DNA of 53,190 bases from a virus. Shown here in pieces: positions 26,356 through 33,455 of the stretch; position 1 is the stretch's first letter; every line of letters starts with the position of its first letter. Location of the stretch: positions 1 through 53,190 of IMG/VR virus record IMGVR_UViG_3300018083_000037; one strand, given 5' to 3'. The notes below the pieces were generated by a model that was given only the letters and a program-made list of their open reading frames with translations, did no database searches and was not told the origin of the DNA. The position numbers and the translations under genes are program-made.

Positions 26356-27062
26356 TCTACATTGTCGGAGCTGATTTAAAGCACAATCACCTGGAATTGA
26401 AGTATTCCATCCGTTCTATGCAGAAGCACCTGGATAGCATTGGCAAGCTTTTTATTGTTGGTGAATATCCATCTTTTTTAAACGGTGCCATTCATATCCC
26501 GGCCACGGATCCGCATAGGCATAACGATGCCAGGAATATCTATGAAAAAATACTGCTGGCGTGCAACGATAGGCGGGTAGGTAAAAAATCACTGTACTGC
26601 AGCGATGATTATTTCCTGAACCGGAATTTCAACAGCTCTGAGTTCCCTTATTTCTATGAGGGTGATATAATAACAGTCAACAACCGTGTGAGTGCAACCG
26701 GAACATATAAGCCATACGTGCAGGCTACACTGACCGCTTTACAGCAAAGAAATCTTCCGGTTAAATATTTCAATGTTCATTCCCCAATCATTTATGACAA
26801 GGCACTATTTAAAAAACTGATGCCTGACTTTGATTGGTCAGGAAAGTTTGGCTTTATCGCTAAGTCTCTTTATGGAAATGCCGCCGGGATTGAAGGTGTG
26901 CCGGTAATGGATTGTAAGATCAGGACACCAAAAACAAAAACAGCAATCGCCAGGTATATTAACGATGTGCCATTCTTTTCAACCAACCATCATGCCATCA
27001 ATAAAGAAATGATTGAAACGCTGGAGGAATTGTATCCTGTAAAATCAAAATGGGAAATCTAA
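26346..27062 (+). CDS. Putative glycosyl- or glycosyl-phosphotransferase
   Basis: A 238-residue protein starting IYIVGADLKHNHLELKYSIR, which resembles the first region of Stealth-type and related capsule transferases. SLYCSDDYFLNRNF (about 82-95) looks like the conserved acidic block, and FNVHSPIIYDK follows with a HxP-type segment. It is the last enzyme of the block. Stealth proteins transfer hexose-1-phosphate; this shorter form may do so or may simply be a glycosyltransferase. Confidence 0.5.
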   Translation: MDLIYIVGADLKHNHLELKYSIRSMQKHLDSIGKLFIVGEYPSFLNGAIHIPATDPHRHNDARNIYEKILLACNDRRVGKKSLYCSDDYFLNRNFNSSEFPYFYEGDIITVNNRVSATGTYKPYVQATLTALQQRNLPVKYFNVHSPIIYDKALFKKLMPDFDWSGKFGFIAKSLYGNAAGIEGVPVMDCKIRTPKTKTAIARYINDVPFFSTNHHAINKEMIETLEELYPVKSKWEI

Positions 27063-27074
27063 AAACTAAGGATA

Positions 27075-27335
27075 ATGAAAATCACTAAACTTATTTCCTT
27101 CGCCTTGCTGTTGTGCCTATTATCATCATGCCAAAGAGGTTGCCAGAGAATGAAGCGCAAACTTACAAACTCACCAAGATCATACACCATTCAAATGTAT
27201 AGCGGCGGCAAGGTGGTGTTTGAAGATAGTTTTAGGGGAATAATTAACCAGGAAGAGGGAAATGGTTGCTACTATTATAAATCAGACACATTGATTGAAC
27301 TATCTGGCGACTATATCTTAAAATCAATTAAGTAA
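27075..27335 (+). CDS. Small lipoprotein
   Basis: An 86-residue protein with a signal peptide and lipobox (LLCLLSSC, Cys at about 19). A short basic segment and a beta-rich C-terminal half follow. It is expected at the outer or inner membrane after lipidation. Position at the end of the glycan block suggests a lysogenic-conversion function such as superinfection exclusion, but nothing in the sequence proves this. Confidence 0.55.
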   Translation: MKITKLISFALLLCLLSSCQRGCQRMKRKLTNSPRSYTIQMYSGGKVVFEDSFRGIINQEEGNGCYYYKSDTLIELSGDYILKSIK

Positions 27336-27337
27336 AT

Positions 27338-27772
27338 ATGAAAACACTAATCCTTACCCTTCTTTTCACACTTGCACTTAATGCCTGTATCAAAGAGCCA
27401 TGCTTCACCGAAATTAGGGTCCCTGTGACGATGCTGTGCAAAAACACATCAAACTTAAAAACTATATCCATAAATTTCTACCAAGGATCCAGACCAGTGG
27501 GTGCTGATATCGTAAACTCTTCAAACTTTATACAGGACACAGCAAAGTATGTTTATAAATTTAAAGACACTGATCCCGATTTCATCACTTTTAAGACTTA
27601 CACTTTAGATGGTGGTTGGGTCGAATATGGCACACACATCTTCGCAGATACTACACTGACAAATAGCACTCAGGAGAATGGTGTACTTATTCACTTTGAG
27701 GTATCAAAACAAGAGTGGCTGAACTGCAAACAATTGGAAATTCAAAACTTCCACGGGATGGAAAAGCAGTAG
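27338..27772 (+). CDS. Lipoprotein
   Basis: A 144-residue protein with signal peptide and lipobox (TLALNAC, Cys at about 17). The mature part has a beta-sandwich feel, with strands such as KTISINFYQGS and DFITFKTYTL. It lies three bases after the preceding lipoprotein gene and is followed by a terminator. Two adjacent lipoproteins at the end of the block fit host-surface alteration. Family not recognised. Confidence 0.55.
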   Translation: MKTLILTLLFTLALNACIKEPCFTEIRVPVTMLCKNTSNLKTISINFYQGSRPVGADIVNSSNFIQDTAKYVYKFKDTDPDFITFKTYTLDGGWVEYGTHIFADTTLTNSTQENGVLIHFEVSKQEWLNCKQLEIQNFHGMEKQ

Positions 27773-27807
27773 CGCATTAACGTTTTTCATATGGCAAGCA
27801 TCGTTAG

Positions 27808-27834
27808 GCCGGCTGTCTTTACAGCTGGCTTTTG
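27808..27834 (+). terminator. Rho-independent terminator ending the glycan block
   Basis: A 9-bp stem (GCCGGCTGT with ACAGCTGGC, one G-T pair) around a CTTT loop is followed by TTTTGTTT. It lies 36 bases after the last lipoprotein gene. Confidence 0.8.
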
Positions 27835-27909
27835 TTTATTACAGCAAACGTTGCACGCCTGGTTTGTGTGCTGTAGTGAACGTTACATTCTTATACCCGA
27901 TCGGGGCGT

Positions 27910-27941
27910 TTTGGTACTATTTTACCCAATTAATACCTTTT
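27910..27941 (+). promoter_or_regulatory. Bacteroidota-type promoter in the non-coding stretch before 28220
   Basis: TTTG (27910-27913), a 20-base spacer and TACCTTTT (27934-27941, one mismatch to TAnnTTTG) give a near-consensus promoter with a start near 27948. The stretch 27835-28219 has no convincing gene. It holds this promoter, short TTACGAC-like repeats and the two inverted repeats listed next. The transcript would carry a leader of about 270 bases before 28220. Confidence 0.5.
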
Positions 27942-28060
27942 CGGGTATAATCCTACAAGTTATTACGACAATTATCACGACAGAAACAATTCAATTACGA
28001 CGAAAAGTATTTTTCCAATTATCCGGAATGATATTACCTTAGCGGAAGAAAACCGGAAAT

Positions 28061-28106
28061 AGATTTTTCTATCTGTCAAGAGGTGCATACCCTGATAGAA
28101 AAATCT
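28061..28106. repeat. Perfect 13-bp inverted repeat (regulatory hairpin or operator)
   Basis: Arms AGATTTTTCTATC (28061-28073) and GATAGAAAAATCT (28094-28106) are exact reverse complements separated by 20 bases. In RNA they would form a stable AT-rich hairpin in the leader of the 28220 gene. In DNA they could be paired repressor sites. Confidence 0.6.
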
Positions 28107-28179
28107 TATCCCCACAAGATGCTATTAAAAAATGCCCTTTGCGTATAACTATATATTATGTTATTTGGTTGGGGCTGTG

Positions 28180-28216
28180 GTGATCGGTTTTATTTTTTCA
28201 CGTCTAAACCGATCAC
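28180..28216. repeat. Perfect 11-bp inverted repeat just upstream of the 28220 gene
   Basis: Arms GTGATCGGTTT (28180-28190) and AAACCGATCAC (28206-28216) are separated by 15 bases including TTTTTT. The right arm ends four bases before the ATG at 28220, so folding could hide the start. Alternatively the repeat is an operator for a lysogeny regulator. Confidence 0.6.
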
Positions 28217-28219
28217 AAG

Positions 28220-28453
28220 ATGGCGGGTGAATTAAAAGAAAAAAAAGAAGGGGTTACTAACGTCGGCACAGCCGACGAAAAAACACATCAACTAGAAACG
28301 ACTGATCCAGAGAAAATAAACCTGACCTGTCAAAAAGAATTATTCTTTGACAAGCTAAAGGATAAGGTTGGAAAATTGATTGACCAGTTTCCGGACAAAA
28401 GCACAGTCCATTTTTTTGGCACTTACGCCGTAACTACCGAAACAATTATTTAG
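28220..28453 (+). CDS. Small hypothetical protein with structured leader
   Basis: A 77-residue protein. Its charged N-terminus (Lys/Glu-rich, about 1-30) is followed by an amphipathic helix (FFDKLKDKVGKLIDQF, about 42-57) and a short beta end. Two inverted repeats and a promoter precede it, so its expression is probably controlled. It overlaps the 3' end of the opposite-strand gene at 28446 by eight bases. No family recognised. Confidence 0.5.
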   Translation: MAGELKEKKEGVTNVGTADEKTHQLETTDPEKINLTCQKELFFDKLKDKVGKLIDQFPDKSTVHFFGTYAVTTETII

Positions 28454-28649
28454 GAAATTTTCCACTTATCTGCTTGTCAACTTCGGCTTCATACCGCTTT
28501 CTGATTTTCTCATCAAATTTTGGACAACACTGTGATGGATATTCAATTTTGTTCTGAATAATTCTAATGCCTATTGGCTTTTTCCCATGTACGTCGCACA
28601 CTAAATTATCAAGTGCTCTTTTTATTATCGGTAAATTCAATCCAGCCAT
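28446..28649 (-). CDS. Small basic protein
   Basis: A 67-residue minus-strand protein with a cysteine pair (one Cys near 18, CC near 41-42) and a Lys/Arg-rich helical C-terminus. The coding texture (regular hydrophobic spacing, codon-like third positions) suggests a real gene convergent with the 28220 gene. Function unknown; possibly a DNA-binding regulator. Confidence 0.45.
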   Translation of the reverse strand: MAGLNLPIIKRALDNLVCDVHGKKPIGIRIIQNKIEYPSQCCPKFDEKIRKRYEAEVDKQISGKFPK

Positions 28650-28866
28650 AAGTTTTGGTTTCCTGTAAGATACTCATTGCTTTAAACGACCCAATAGAAG
28701 CGTGGCTTTTTTCTTGTATTCGCCCCGTGCGCCATTTAACATAAAATCAAGTTATATGGAAAGCTTCAAATTTCCCTTCTCTGCATCTTGTGGGGTTTCC
28801 GGTTTTCGTTGCCGGTCCCACATGTATTATCAATTGCATTTGGTATCTTTAATTTGCTTTGCTCTG

Positions 28867-28886
28867 TAGTATTTTAATTAATACTA
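28867..28886. repeat. 7-bp inverted repeat before the HNH endonuclease gene
   Basis: TAGTATT (28867-28873) and AATACTA (28880-28886) flank a 6-base AT loop and end one base before the ATG at 28888. It may be an operator or may hide the start codon. The stretch 28650-28866 upstream shows no gene. Confidence 0.4.
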
Positions 28887-28887
28887 T

Positions 28888-29454
28888 ATGGCAGATGTTG
28901 TCTGGAAAGATGTAATCGGGTTTGAAGGACTATATAAGGTAAGCAGCGATGGCAGGATATTGAGCCTTCAAAAAATTAGATATTGTAGTTCTGATGTAAA
29001 TCCAGTAATATACCCTGATCGGGTGCTATCCCCAGGCGTCGTTAAGGGCTATTTTTTGGTCAGCCTCTCTAAAGACACAATTATTTTTCAGCGAAAAGTT
29101 CATAGACTTGTAGCCGAAGCCTTCCTTCCTAAGCCGATTCATAAAGATCAGGTAAATCATATTAACGGAATAAAATGTGACAATAGGGTTGAGAATTTAG
29201 AATGGTGCACAGCACAGGAAAATGTAATCCATTCATATAAGACCGGCTTAAAGAAAGGAAGAAAGTTTGGCGCCCATCATTCAGCAAAAAGAGTTTTAGA
29301 TAAATCATTGGGCGTTCACTATGACACAGTAAAAGAAGCAGCCAGCGCCGAAGGGGTCGCATGGAGCACTCTTTCTTCCTTTATGAACAACCACCATAAA
29401 CCCATGTCAACCAAAATGAGGCAACGATTAAGCAAATTTATTTTTCAAACCTAA
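28888..29454 (+). CDS. HNH homing endonuclease (NUMOD4-HNH type)
   Basis: A 188-residue protein. WKDVIGFEGLYKVSSDGRILS (about 6-26) is the NUMOD4 module. HRLVAEAFLP then leads into the HNH core HKDQVNHINGIKCDNRVENLEWCT (about 85-108). The C-terminal part (SLGVHYDTVKEAASAEGV) is a NUMOD1-like DNA-binding repeat. Such free-standing homing nucleases are common selfish genes in phages. Its 3' end overlaps the convergent integrase gene by 27 bases, so it is placed at the edge of the integration module. Confidence 0.82.
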   Translation: MADVVWKDVIGFEGLYKVSSDGRILSLQKIRYCSSDVNPVIYPDRVLSPGVVKGYFLVSLSKDTIIFQRKVHRLVAEAFLPKPIHKDQVNHINGIKCDNRVENLEWCTAQENVIHSYKTGLKKGRKFGAHHSAKRVLDKSLGVHYDTVKEAASAEGVAWSTLSSFMNNHHKPMSTKMRQRLSKFIFQT

Positions 29455-30633
29455 TAGCCTTTCATGCTGTCGTTGTTTGTTCCTGATGTCGTACACTTTT
29501 GCAACCATGCTGGTTGTCGTATGAGCGCTTAATTCTGCAGCTGCTTGTTCATCGAGGGCATCAACAACTTCCGTCACGTTAAGATGTTTCAGGTTATAAA
29601 ATCCTACATCGATACCAAGATCCTGTTTCACGTAATATTGCCAGTAACGGCTTGTCATAGATTCACCCATTGGCTTCATCCCGGGCCTGAGTAGCGGACC
29701 GAAGATGAAATGATCATCAGGACAATTGTCCAAAAAATACTTCCAATATGGCAATGCGATGGTTTTGATTGTCCGCTCCACTTCCGTGTATTGCTTTCTC
29801 TTCTTTACAATGCATCTGTAAGTTTGCTTCTGCAGGTTGACCATCGATGGCTTCAGCTGTCGGAGCTCCGGCATCCGGCCACCGGAATGAAAGAACAGGT
29901 GCACGAAGTTTCGGAATGCCGGGAATACTGCAGCCAGATGCTCGTCAATCTTTTTTCGCTGATTATCAATCAATACTTTTTTCAATTTCTTGGTTACTGG
30001 TTTTTTTGAAATGTCCCGTAGCGGATTGGTCGGCACTGCTTCCAGTTCCACCAATTCTTTAAACAACATCATCAGGTAACCGCGGTACGTGTTATACCTG
30101 GTGTTGGTAAACTTGATTGAATTGATGGCGCATTGATCCAGGATGGTTTTTAAATGCCTCCTGGTAACGCTGTTAATCGATGTATTGTAAATGCCCAGCT
30201 GCCTGGCTGCCTTTTCCAACTTGGTGATCATGCTTTTCATATCAATTTTGGTGCGCTGAGTGATGGTTAATCTTGCTAGTGATTTCGTCAGCGCCTTAAT
30301 AAACGGCGTAGTAGGATCTATCTCCGATTGATCAGAAATGCCAGGCGGTATAAACGTTTTGGTGATCGGGTTATAACCATCTTCTTTAAGGAGGCGCAAT
30401 TCATTCTCCAGCAATTTTTCTGTTGCCTGCCGGCGCTCAGGCAATGTCCTGTAGACATTCATTCCCTTTACAAATACCAGCTTACCATACTTGTATTTAT
30501 CCATATGCTCAGGATCCTTAAAGTAGTATTGAATACGCCATGTTTTTGTGAGCAGAGAAGCACCGCCATTGCGCCAATTCTTGGGGGAAACTGATAGGTC
30601 GCTGCACCAGCAGCCGTGAGGAAGTTGTAGCAT
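29428..30633 (-). CDS. int: Tyrosine recombinase / phage integrase
   Basis: A 401-residue integrase. Residues about 1-95 form an arm-binding-like region, about 100-215 the core-binding SAM-like domain and about 220-401 the catalytic domain. Catalytic positions are Arg253 in GGRMPELRQL, a lysine in the following beta turn, His371 in LSAHTTTS and the nucleophile Tyr381 in KVYD. In the usual HxxRH box the sequence reads YNLKH (346-350), so Lys replaces the second Arg, a variant I recall from other Bacteroidota integrases. It acts on the adjacent attP (30637-30896). It is transcribed away from attP and converges with the HNH gene. Confidence 0.88.
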   Translation of the reverse strand: MLQLPHGCWCSDLSVSPKNWRNGGASLLTKTWRIQYYFKDPEHMDKYKYGKLVFVKGMNVYRTLPERRQATEKLLENELRLLKEDGYNPITKTFIPPGISDQSEIDPTTPFIKALTKSLARLTITQRTKIDMKSMITKLEKAARQLGIYNTSINSVTRRHLKTILDQCAINSIKFTNTRYNTYRGYLMMLFKELVELEAVPTNPLRDISKKPVTKKLKKVLIDNQRKKIDEHLAAVFPAFRNFVHLFFHSGGRMPELRQLKPSMVNLQKQTYRCIVKKRKQYTEVERTIKTIALPYWKYFLDNCPDDHFIFGPLLRPGMKPMGESMTSRYWQYYVKQDLGIDVGFYNLKHLNVTEVVDALDEQAAAELSAHTTTSMVAKVYDIRNKQRQHERLLGLKNKFA

Positions 30634-30636
30634 TTC

Positions 30637-30896
30637 TATTACCGTTTATATTACCGTTAAGTAAATACTACAAAGCAAAAGTTCCGAATCGAAATCAGCC
30701 GAAAACCGCTGTGATAGTGGCTTTCAGCTTTGTGCCCAGAACAGGAATCGAACCTGCACATCCTTGCGGACACCAGATTTTGAGAATGAGGCTGGACGTT
30801 TTCAATTTGTAAACCTTTTGATCTATAGCTAGTTAGTTTTTTTAATATCATCGTATTACGCACCAGATTCTCATGACTATTACCGGCACTATTACC
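30637..30896. other. attP: attP region with paired arm-type repeats
   Basis: Direct repeats TATTACCGTT at 30637-30646 and 30649-30658 (12-bp offset) lie on one side of the tRNA-derived core. TATTACCG at 30878-30885 and TATTACC at 30890-30896 (again 12-bp offset) lie on the other. This is the expected layout of P and P' arm sites for a tyrosine integrase. The region starts four bases upstream of the integrase start and ends just before the HTH gene at 30902, so it also contains both genes' control sequences. Confidence 0.65.
30733..30784 (-). other. attP core: 3' half of a tRNA-Leu gene
   Basis: Read on the minus strand this is the 3' part of a tRNA-Leu(CAA). It runs from CTCAAAA in the anticodon loop, through TCTGG of the anticodon stem and a long variable arm, to GCAGGTTCGATTCCTGT (T arm) and the acceptor strand TCTGGGC plus A. 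The 5' half is absent, and identity to a tRNA stops exactly at the anticodon loop. This is the typical crossover boundary: integration would rebuild the host tRNA. It is not a functional tRNA on its own. Confidence 0.75.
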
Positions 30897-30901
30897 TCCA
30901 G

Positions 30902-31216
30902 CTATCTCCTCGACTTCAGCTCCAGATCCACGGCCCGTACAGCTTCTCTCAATTGTTCCATCGGCTTTCTTTCAGGCTTTCGCAACCTGGTGTTGGCGAA
31001 TCCGAATATATAATCAGCACTTGCACCGGTGAGCTGGCATGCATTCCAAATATGCTCTTTTGTAAAACCTTGCTGGCCTTTACGCGTGTTGCTGATGTTG
31101 GTCCTGGTAAATCCGATCTTCTCCAGGTAATCAGCCTGATTGACTGCAATGCCATCAGCAATTGCCCACTCCATCAGCTGCAGCATGCGTTCGTCAGATA
31201 TAAATAGTTTTGGCAT
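30902..31216 (-). CDS. HTH regulator-like protein
   Basis: A 104-residue protein with a helix-turn-helix-like segment (DYLEKIGFTRTNISNTRKGQQG, about 29-50) followed by helices ending in a basic tail. It resembles small Xre-type regulators found beside Bacteroidota integrases. It could act as a second lysogeny regulator or an excisionase-like factor. It lies three bases downstream of the lipoprotein gene on the same strand, so the two are likely co-transcribed. Confidence 0.55.
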   Translation of the reverse strand: MPKLFISDERMLQLMEWAIADGIAVNQADYLEKIGFTRTNISNTRKGQQGFTKEHIWNACQLTGASADYIFGFANTRLRKPERKPMEQLREAVRAVDLELKSRR

Positions 31217-31218
31217 CG

Positions 31219-31677
31219 TTAATATATTTCTGCTGGCTTTTCTTTTGGCTGTTTTATAAATGGTACTATTGTGTCAATTGCAGCAATCTTAACTTTAAAA
31301 TATTTTACAGTTTCTTCGGTTAGCCGTTCTGCTTCCTCCTTATCATAGGTAACAACACGCCCATCCTTACTATCGACCATGAAATAAAATGGTACTGGAG
31401 ATGGGTCAACAACATCGTAACCTTCATATCTTTTGTTATTTTCCAAAGCAACGATTTTGTGAATCCAATAAGTTTGACAAGCTTCTTTAAATGCACTCGT
31501 ATCGTTTGGGGCTTTGAAAACCTTCTTTTTCTCAGAATCAAATTTTGACACCGGGTGTTTACTTATTATCGTGACACTATATTCTTTTTCCCGGGGCGTA
31601 CAGCTGACAATAATTCCCACTGACAACCCTATGGCAGTCAGAAAAATCAGCCTGTGGGCGGTTGTTTTTGCGATCAT
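31219..31677 (-). CDS. Lipoprotein in the lysogeny module
   Basis: A 152-residue protein with signal peptide and lipobox (GIIVSC, Cys at about 26). The mature part contains KYFKVKIAAIDTIV and other alpha/beta stretches. It is in the minus-strand immunity operon between the HTH gene and the repressor, so it is probably expressed in the lysogen. A superinfection-exclusion role is the simplest inference. Family not recognised. Confidence 0.55.
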   Translation of the reverse strand: MIAKTTAHRLIFLTAIGLSVGIIVSCTPREKEYSVTIISKHPVSKFDSEKKKVFKAPNDTSAFKEACQTYWIHKIVALENNKRYEGYDVVDPSPVPFYFMVDSKDGRVVTYDKEEAERLTEETVKYFKVKIAAIDTIVPFIKQPKEKPAEIY

Positions 31678-31828
31678 TTCAGTATCAAATGGTTAAAAAT
31701 GTTAACAAATTTTATCGTGTATACCCTTCGTAAGTATGCTATAAAACATATAGTATTGTTACACCATTACAAGCTGTAAAAACACGAACTAAATATGAGC
31801 ACTACGAACCAAAACACCCCGAACTGCG

Positions 31829-32431
31829 CTACCTGCCCAAACCAGAAACGCTGCCCTTTTTTCTCGCCTTTTTCAAACTCGAATGAATTTTTAATTTGCC
31901 CTCGGTTTCTATCGGTAAAGGATCGTCCTGCTGGAAAGCATGGCGCTGCTTTTTATCTTTCGCCTGAGAAAGCGAAGAAGCTTTCAAGATTTCAGTTAAA
32001 CTAACCAAAGCCTTGTTTACAAGGTTCTCATTATTAATTGTCAGCCTTTCTCCCTGACGGGCCAGCGTCTCGGCGTGATCAACCAATTTTTTATTAGTCT
32101 GCTCTAAACTGGCAATTATTGCCAGGGGATCTGTTTTGGTTCTAATCAGGTATTCCACTGGTGGCTCCTCGAAAAGCTTTTCTAATGACCTTTTTTCATG
32201 TGAAACAGAAATTTCTGTATTACCGTTGAGCCCAAAGTGTTTCTTAAATTTCTCCCAACCTTCAGGTTGAATGTTTTGTCGCCTGCCTAAGATTTCTGTT
32301 ATAGTCGACTTACCTACTCCTATAATCCCAGCCAAATCGACGTTTGAAGGCAATAGTTTATCCTGGTCTAGCCTCTTATATGCTGCTATAAAATCCTCCG
32401 TTCTTGGTTCAATTTTCCTCGCTTTTGCCAA
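31829..32431 (-). CDS. CI-like phage repressor
   Basis: The open frame runs up to 32647, but that extension crosses the cro promoter. I choose the TTG at 32431, giving MAKARKIEPRTEDF and 200 residues. Residues about 28-45 form an HTH (NVDLAGIIGVGKSTITEI). The C-terminal half is a long coiled coil (about 80-165), and the end is basic. No LexA-type protease motif is evident, so release may not be RecA-driven. It is divergent from the Cro-like gene across a palindromic operator (32475-32502). This is the best candidate for the lysogeny repressor. Confidence 0.65.
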   Translation of the reverse strand: MAKARKIEPRTEDFIAAYKRLDQDKLLPSNVDLAGIIGVGKSTITEILGRRQNIQPEGWEKFKKHFGLNGNTEISVSHEKRSLEKLFEEPPVEYLIRTKTDPLAIIASLEQTNKKLVDHAETLARQGERLTINNENLVNKALVSLTEILKASSLSQAKDKKQRHAFQQDDPLPIETEGKLKIHSSLKKARKKGSVSGLGR

Positions 32432-32467
32432 CGGGTAAATTTTTTTTTGTAAAAAAATCCAGAAAAA

Positions 32468-32502
32468 TTTGGATCGTACAAATATTTCTGTATATTCGTA
32501 CG
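32468..32502 (+). promoter_or_regulatory. Early promoter of the Cro-like gene with overlapping palindromic operator
   Basis: TTTG (32468-32471), a 19-base spacer and TATATTCG (32491-32498, one mismatch to TAnnTTTG) form a promoter with a start near 32504. CGTACAAATAT (32475-32485) and ATATTCGTACG (32492-32502) are reverse complements at 10 of 11 positions and straddle the -7 element. A repressor bound there would block transcription. A second short palindrome, ATCCA/TGGAT (32457-32474), lies on the repressor side. Confidence 0.65.
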
Positions 32503-32534
32503 GAAATTGCAGTATTGCAAATAAAACTACAAAC

Positions 32535-32756
32535 ATGCAACTATCAAATATAACAATTCTGGCTTTACGAGGGTGCGACATCGAAGTCAAGCAGAAGATA
32601 GCGGATGCAGCCGGGGTTTCCATTGACACCGTATACCGGTGGATCAAAGGAAACGACGATAATTTAACTAAGGCCGCTGTATTAAAGGTTATTCGTGAGG
32701 AGCTGGGATTATCTGATTCTCAGATACTGGAGGAGACGGAGGTTAAGGCTGATTAA
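32535..32756 (+). CDS. Cro-like HTH regulator
   Basis: Start chosen at ATG 32535, downstream of the promoter; the longer frame from 32469 would begin inside the promoter. The 73-residue protein has an HTH (IEVKQKIADAAGVSIDTVYRWIKG, about 14-37) and a short acidic C-terminal helix. It is divergent from the CI-like gene and shares its operator, the classical Cro position. It would favour the lytic path by repressing the repressor gene. Confidence 0.65.
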   Translation: MQLSNITILALRGCDIEVKQKIADAAGVSIDTVYRWIKGNDDNLTKAAVLKVIREELGLSDSQILEETEVKAD

Positions 32757-32822
32757 ATATAATCATCCTTTAGCCAATATATATTTAAAATAATACTAAG
32801 GTAATTATAATAATTGCACGAA

Positions 32823-33032
32823 GTGACGACGGAACAAAAAATTAGGAAGGCCCTGGCAGACATCGAGATGGCACAGACCCATAACCAGCAGGCCGCAAAT
32901 CTTTACTACAAAGCAAAAGAACGGTTGGAGAGTGTCTACTCACCAACCGGCCCCAAAAGGGTTAAGGCCTTAAACAATGGCCAGGTGTCGCACCTGGTGA
33001 CCAGAAGAATGAACAGTATCAGAAAACGATAA
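32823..33032 (+). CDS. Small basic helical protein
   Basis: A 69-residue protein from GTG 32823; a TTG at 32814 would add three residues. The first half is a long helix (IRKALADIEMAQTHNQQAANLYYKAK), and the end is very basic (RRMNSIRKR). It may be a DNA- or RNA-binding early protein. It is followed after 12 bases by another small gene. The leader has a GTAATTATAATAATT stretch similar to the element seen before the terminase gene. Confidence 0.45.
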   Translation: MTTEQKIRKALADIEMAQTHNQQAANLYYKAKERLESVYSPTGPKRVKALNNGQVSHLVTRRMNSIRKR

Positions 33033-33044
33033 AAGCAAAACTGT

Positions 33045-33203
33045 ATGGCAACACAATTTCCTAATAGTATCCCGGCAATACCGATGGTGAGGATCCTGCG
33101 GCAATATGCCACCGCACACAGGCTGCCATTTGATATGCGACGCTGGGAAGACATAGTAAGATGCTATCATCATTACAGTGAACACGCCAAAAGATTAAAC
33201 TGA
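33045..33203 (+). CDS. 52-residue basic protein
   Basis: A short ORF from ATG 33045 whose TGA overlaps the next ATG by one base (TGATG), supporting translation. The product is Arg/His-rich, with a helical centre (MVRILRQYATAHRLPFD) and an end containing HHYSEHAKR. No family is recognised. Confidence 0.55.
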   Translation: MATQFPNSIPAIPMVRILRQYATAHRLPFDMRRWEDIVRCYHHYSEHAKRLN

Positions 33204-33421
33204 TGCAAGCCTTATCCGAAGCTGAAAAGAGAACCCTGGACGAGTTAAAGACTGTAAAGCTGGAAAGCATTTGGGGAATAGTAATCAGTAATGTAGTAAA
33301 AGATATTGATCCTTATAAATTCCGGTACCTGATATGTGAACTGAAAAGCCAGGCTGCTGATGCTCCTGACTGTATGAAACAGATCCTTGGTCCCGCCTAT
33401 GAAAGCGTAATAAATCTTTGA
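33203..33421 (+). CDS. Small early hypothetical protein
   Basis: A 72-residue helical protein with alternating charged and hydrophobic residues (SEAEKRTLDELKTVKLESIW). It is coupled to the preceding gene by a one-base stop-start overlap. It belongs to the first early transcript after the Cro-like gene. Function unknown. Confidence 0.5.
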   Translation: MQALSEAEKRTLDELKTVKLESIWGIVISNVVKDIDPYKFRYLICELKSQAADAPDCMKQILGPAYESVINL

Positions 33422-33455
33422 ATAACCTTTTTTAAAGCCCCTATGAAGATGAAAT

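Noticed and set aside
27791-28042. 83-codon plus-strand ORF
   Set aside because: It runs through the terminator at 27808-27834 and the promoter at 27910-27941, and its product has no protein-like pattern.
30733-30784. Functional tRNA-Leu gene
   Set aside because: Only the 3' half from the anticodon loop is present; there is no 5' acceptor, D arm or 5' anticodon strand.
30657-30863. 68-codon minus-strand ORF upstream of the integrase
   Set aside because: It spans the attP core and reads through the tRNA-derived sequence, so it is not a gene.
31795-32004. 69-codon plus-strand ORF with several Cys
   Set aside because: Nearly all of it lies opposite the 3' part of the CI-like repressor gene, whose HTH and coiled coil make it the better reading. 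A genuine small zinc protein cannot be fully excluded.
32432-32647. Longer start for the CI-like repressor
   Set aside because: The extension overlaps the cro promoter, operator and cro start, and encodes a hydrophobic stretch unlike repressor N-termini.
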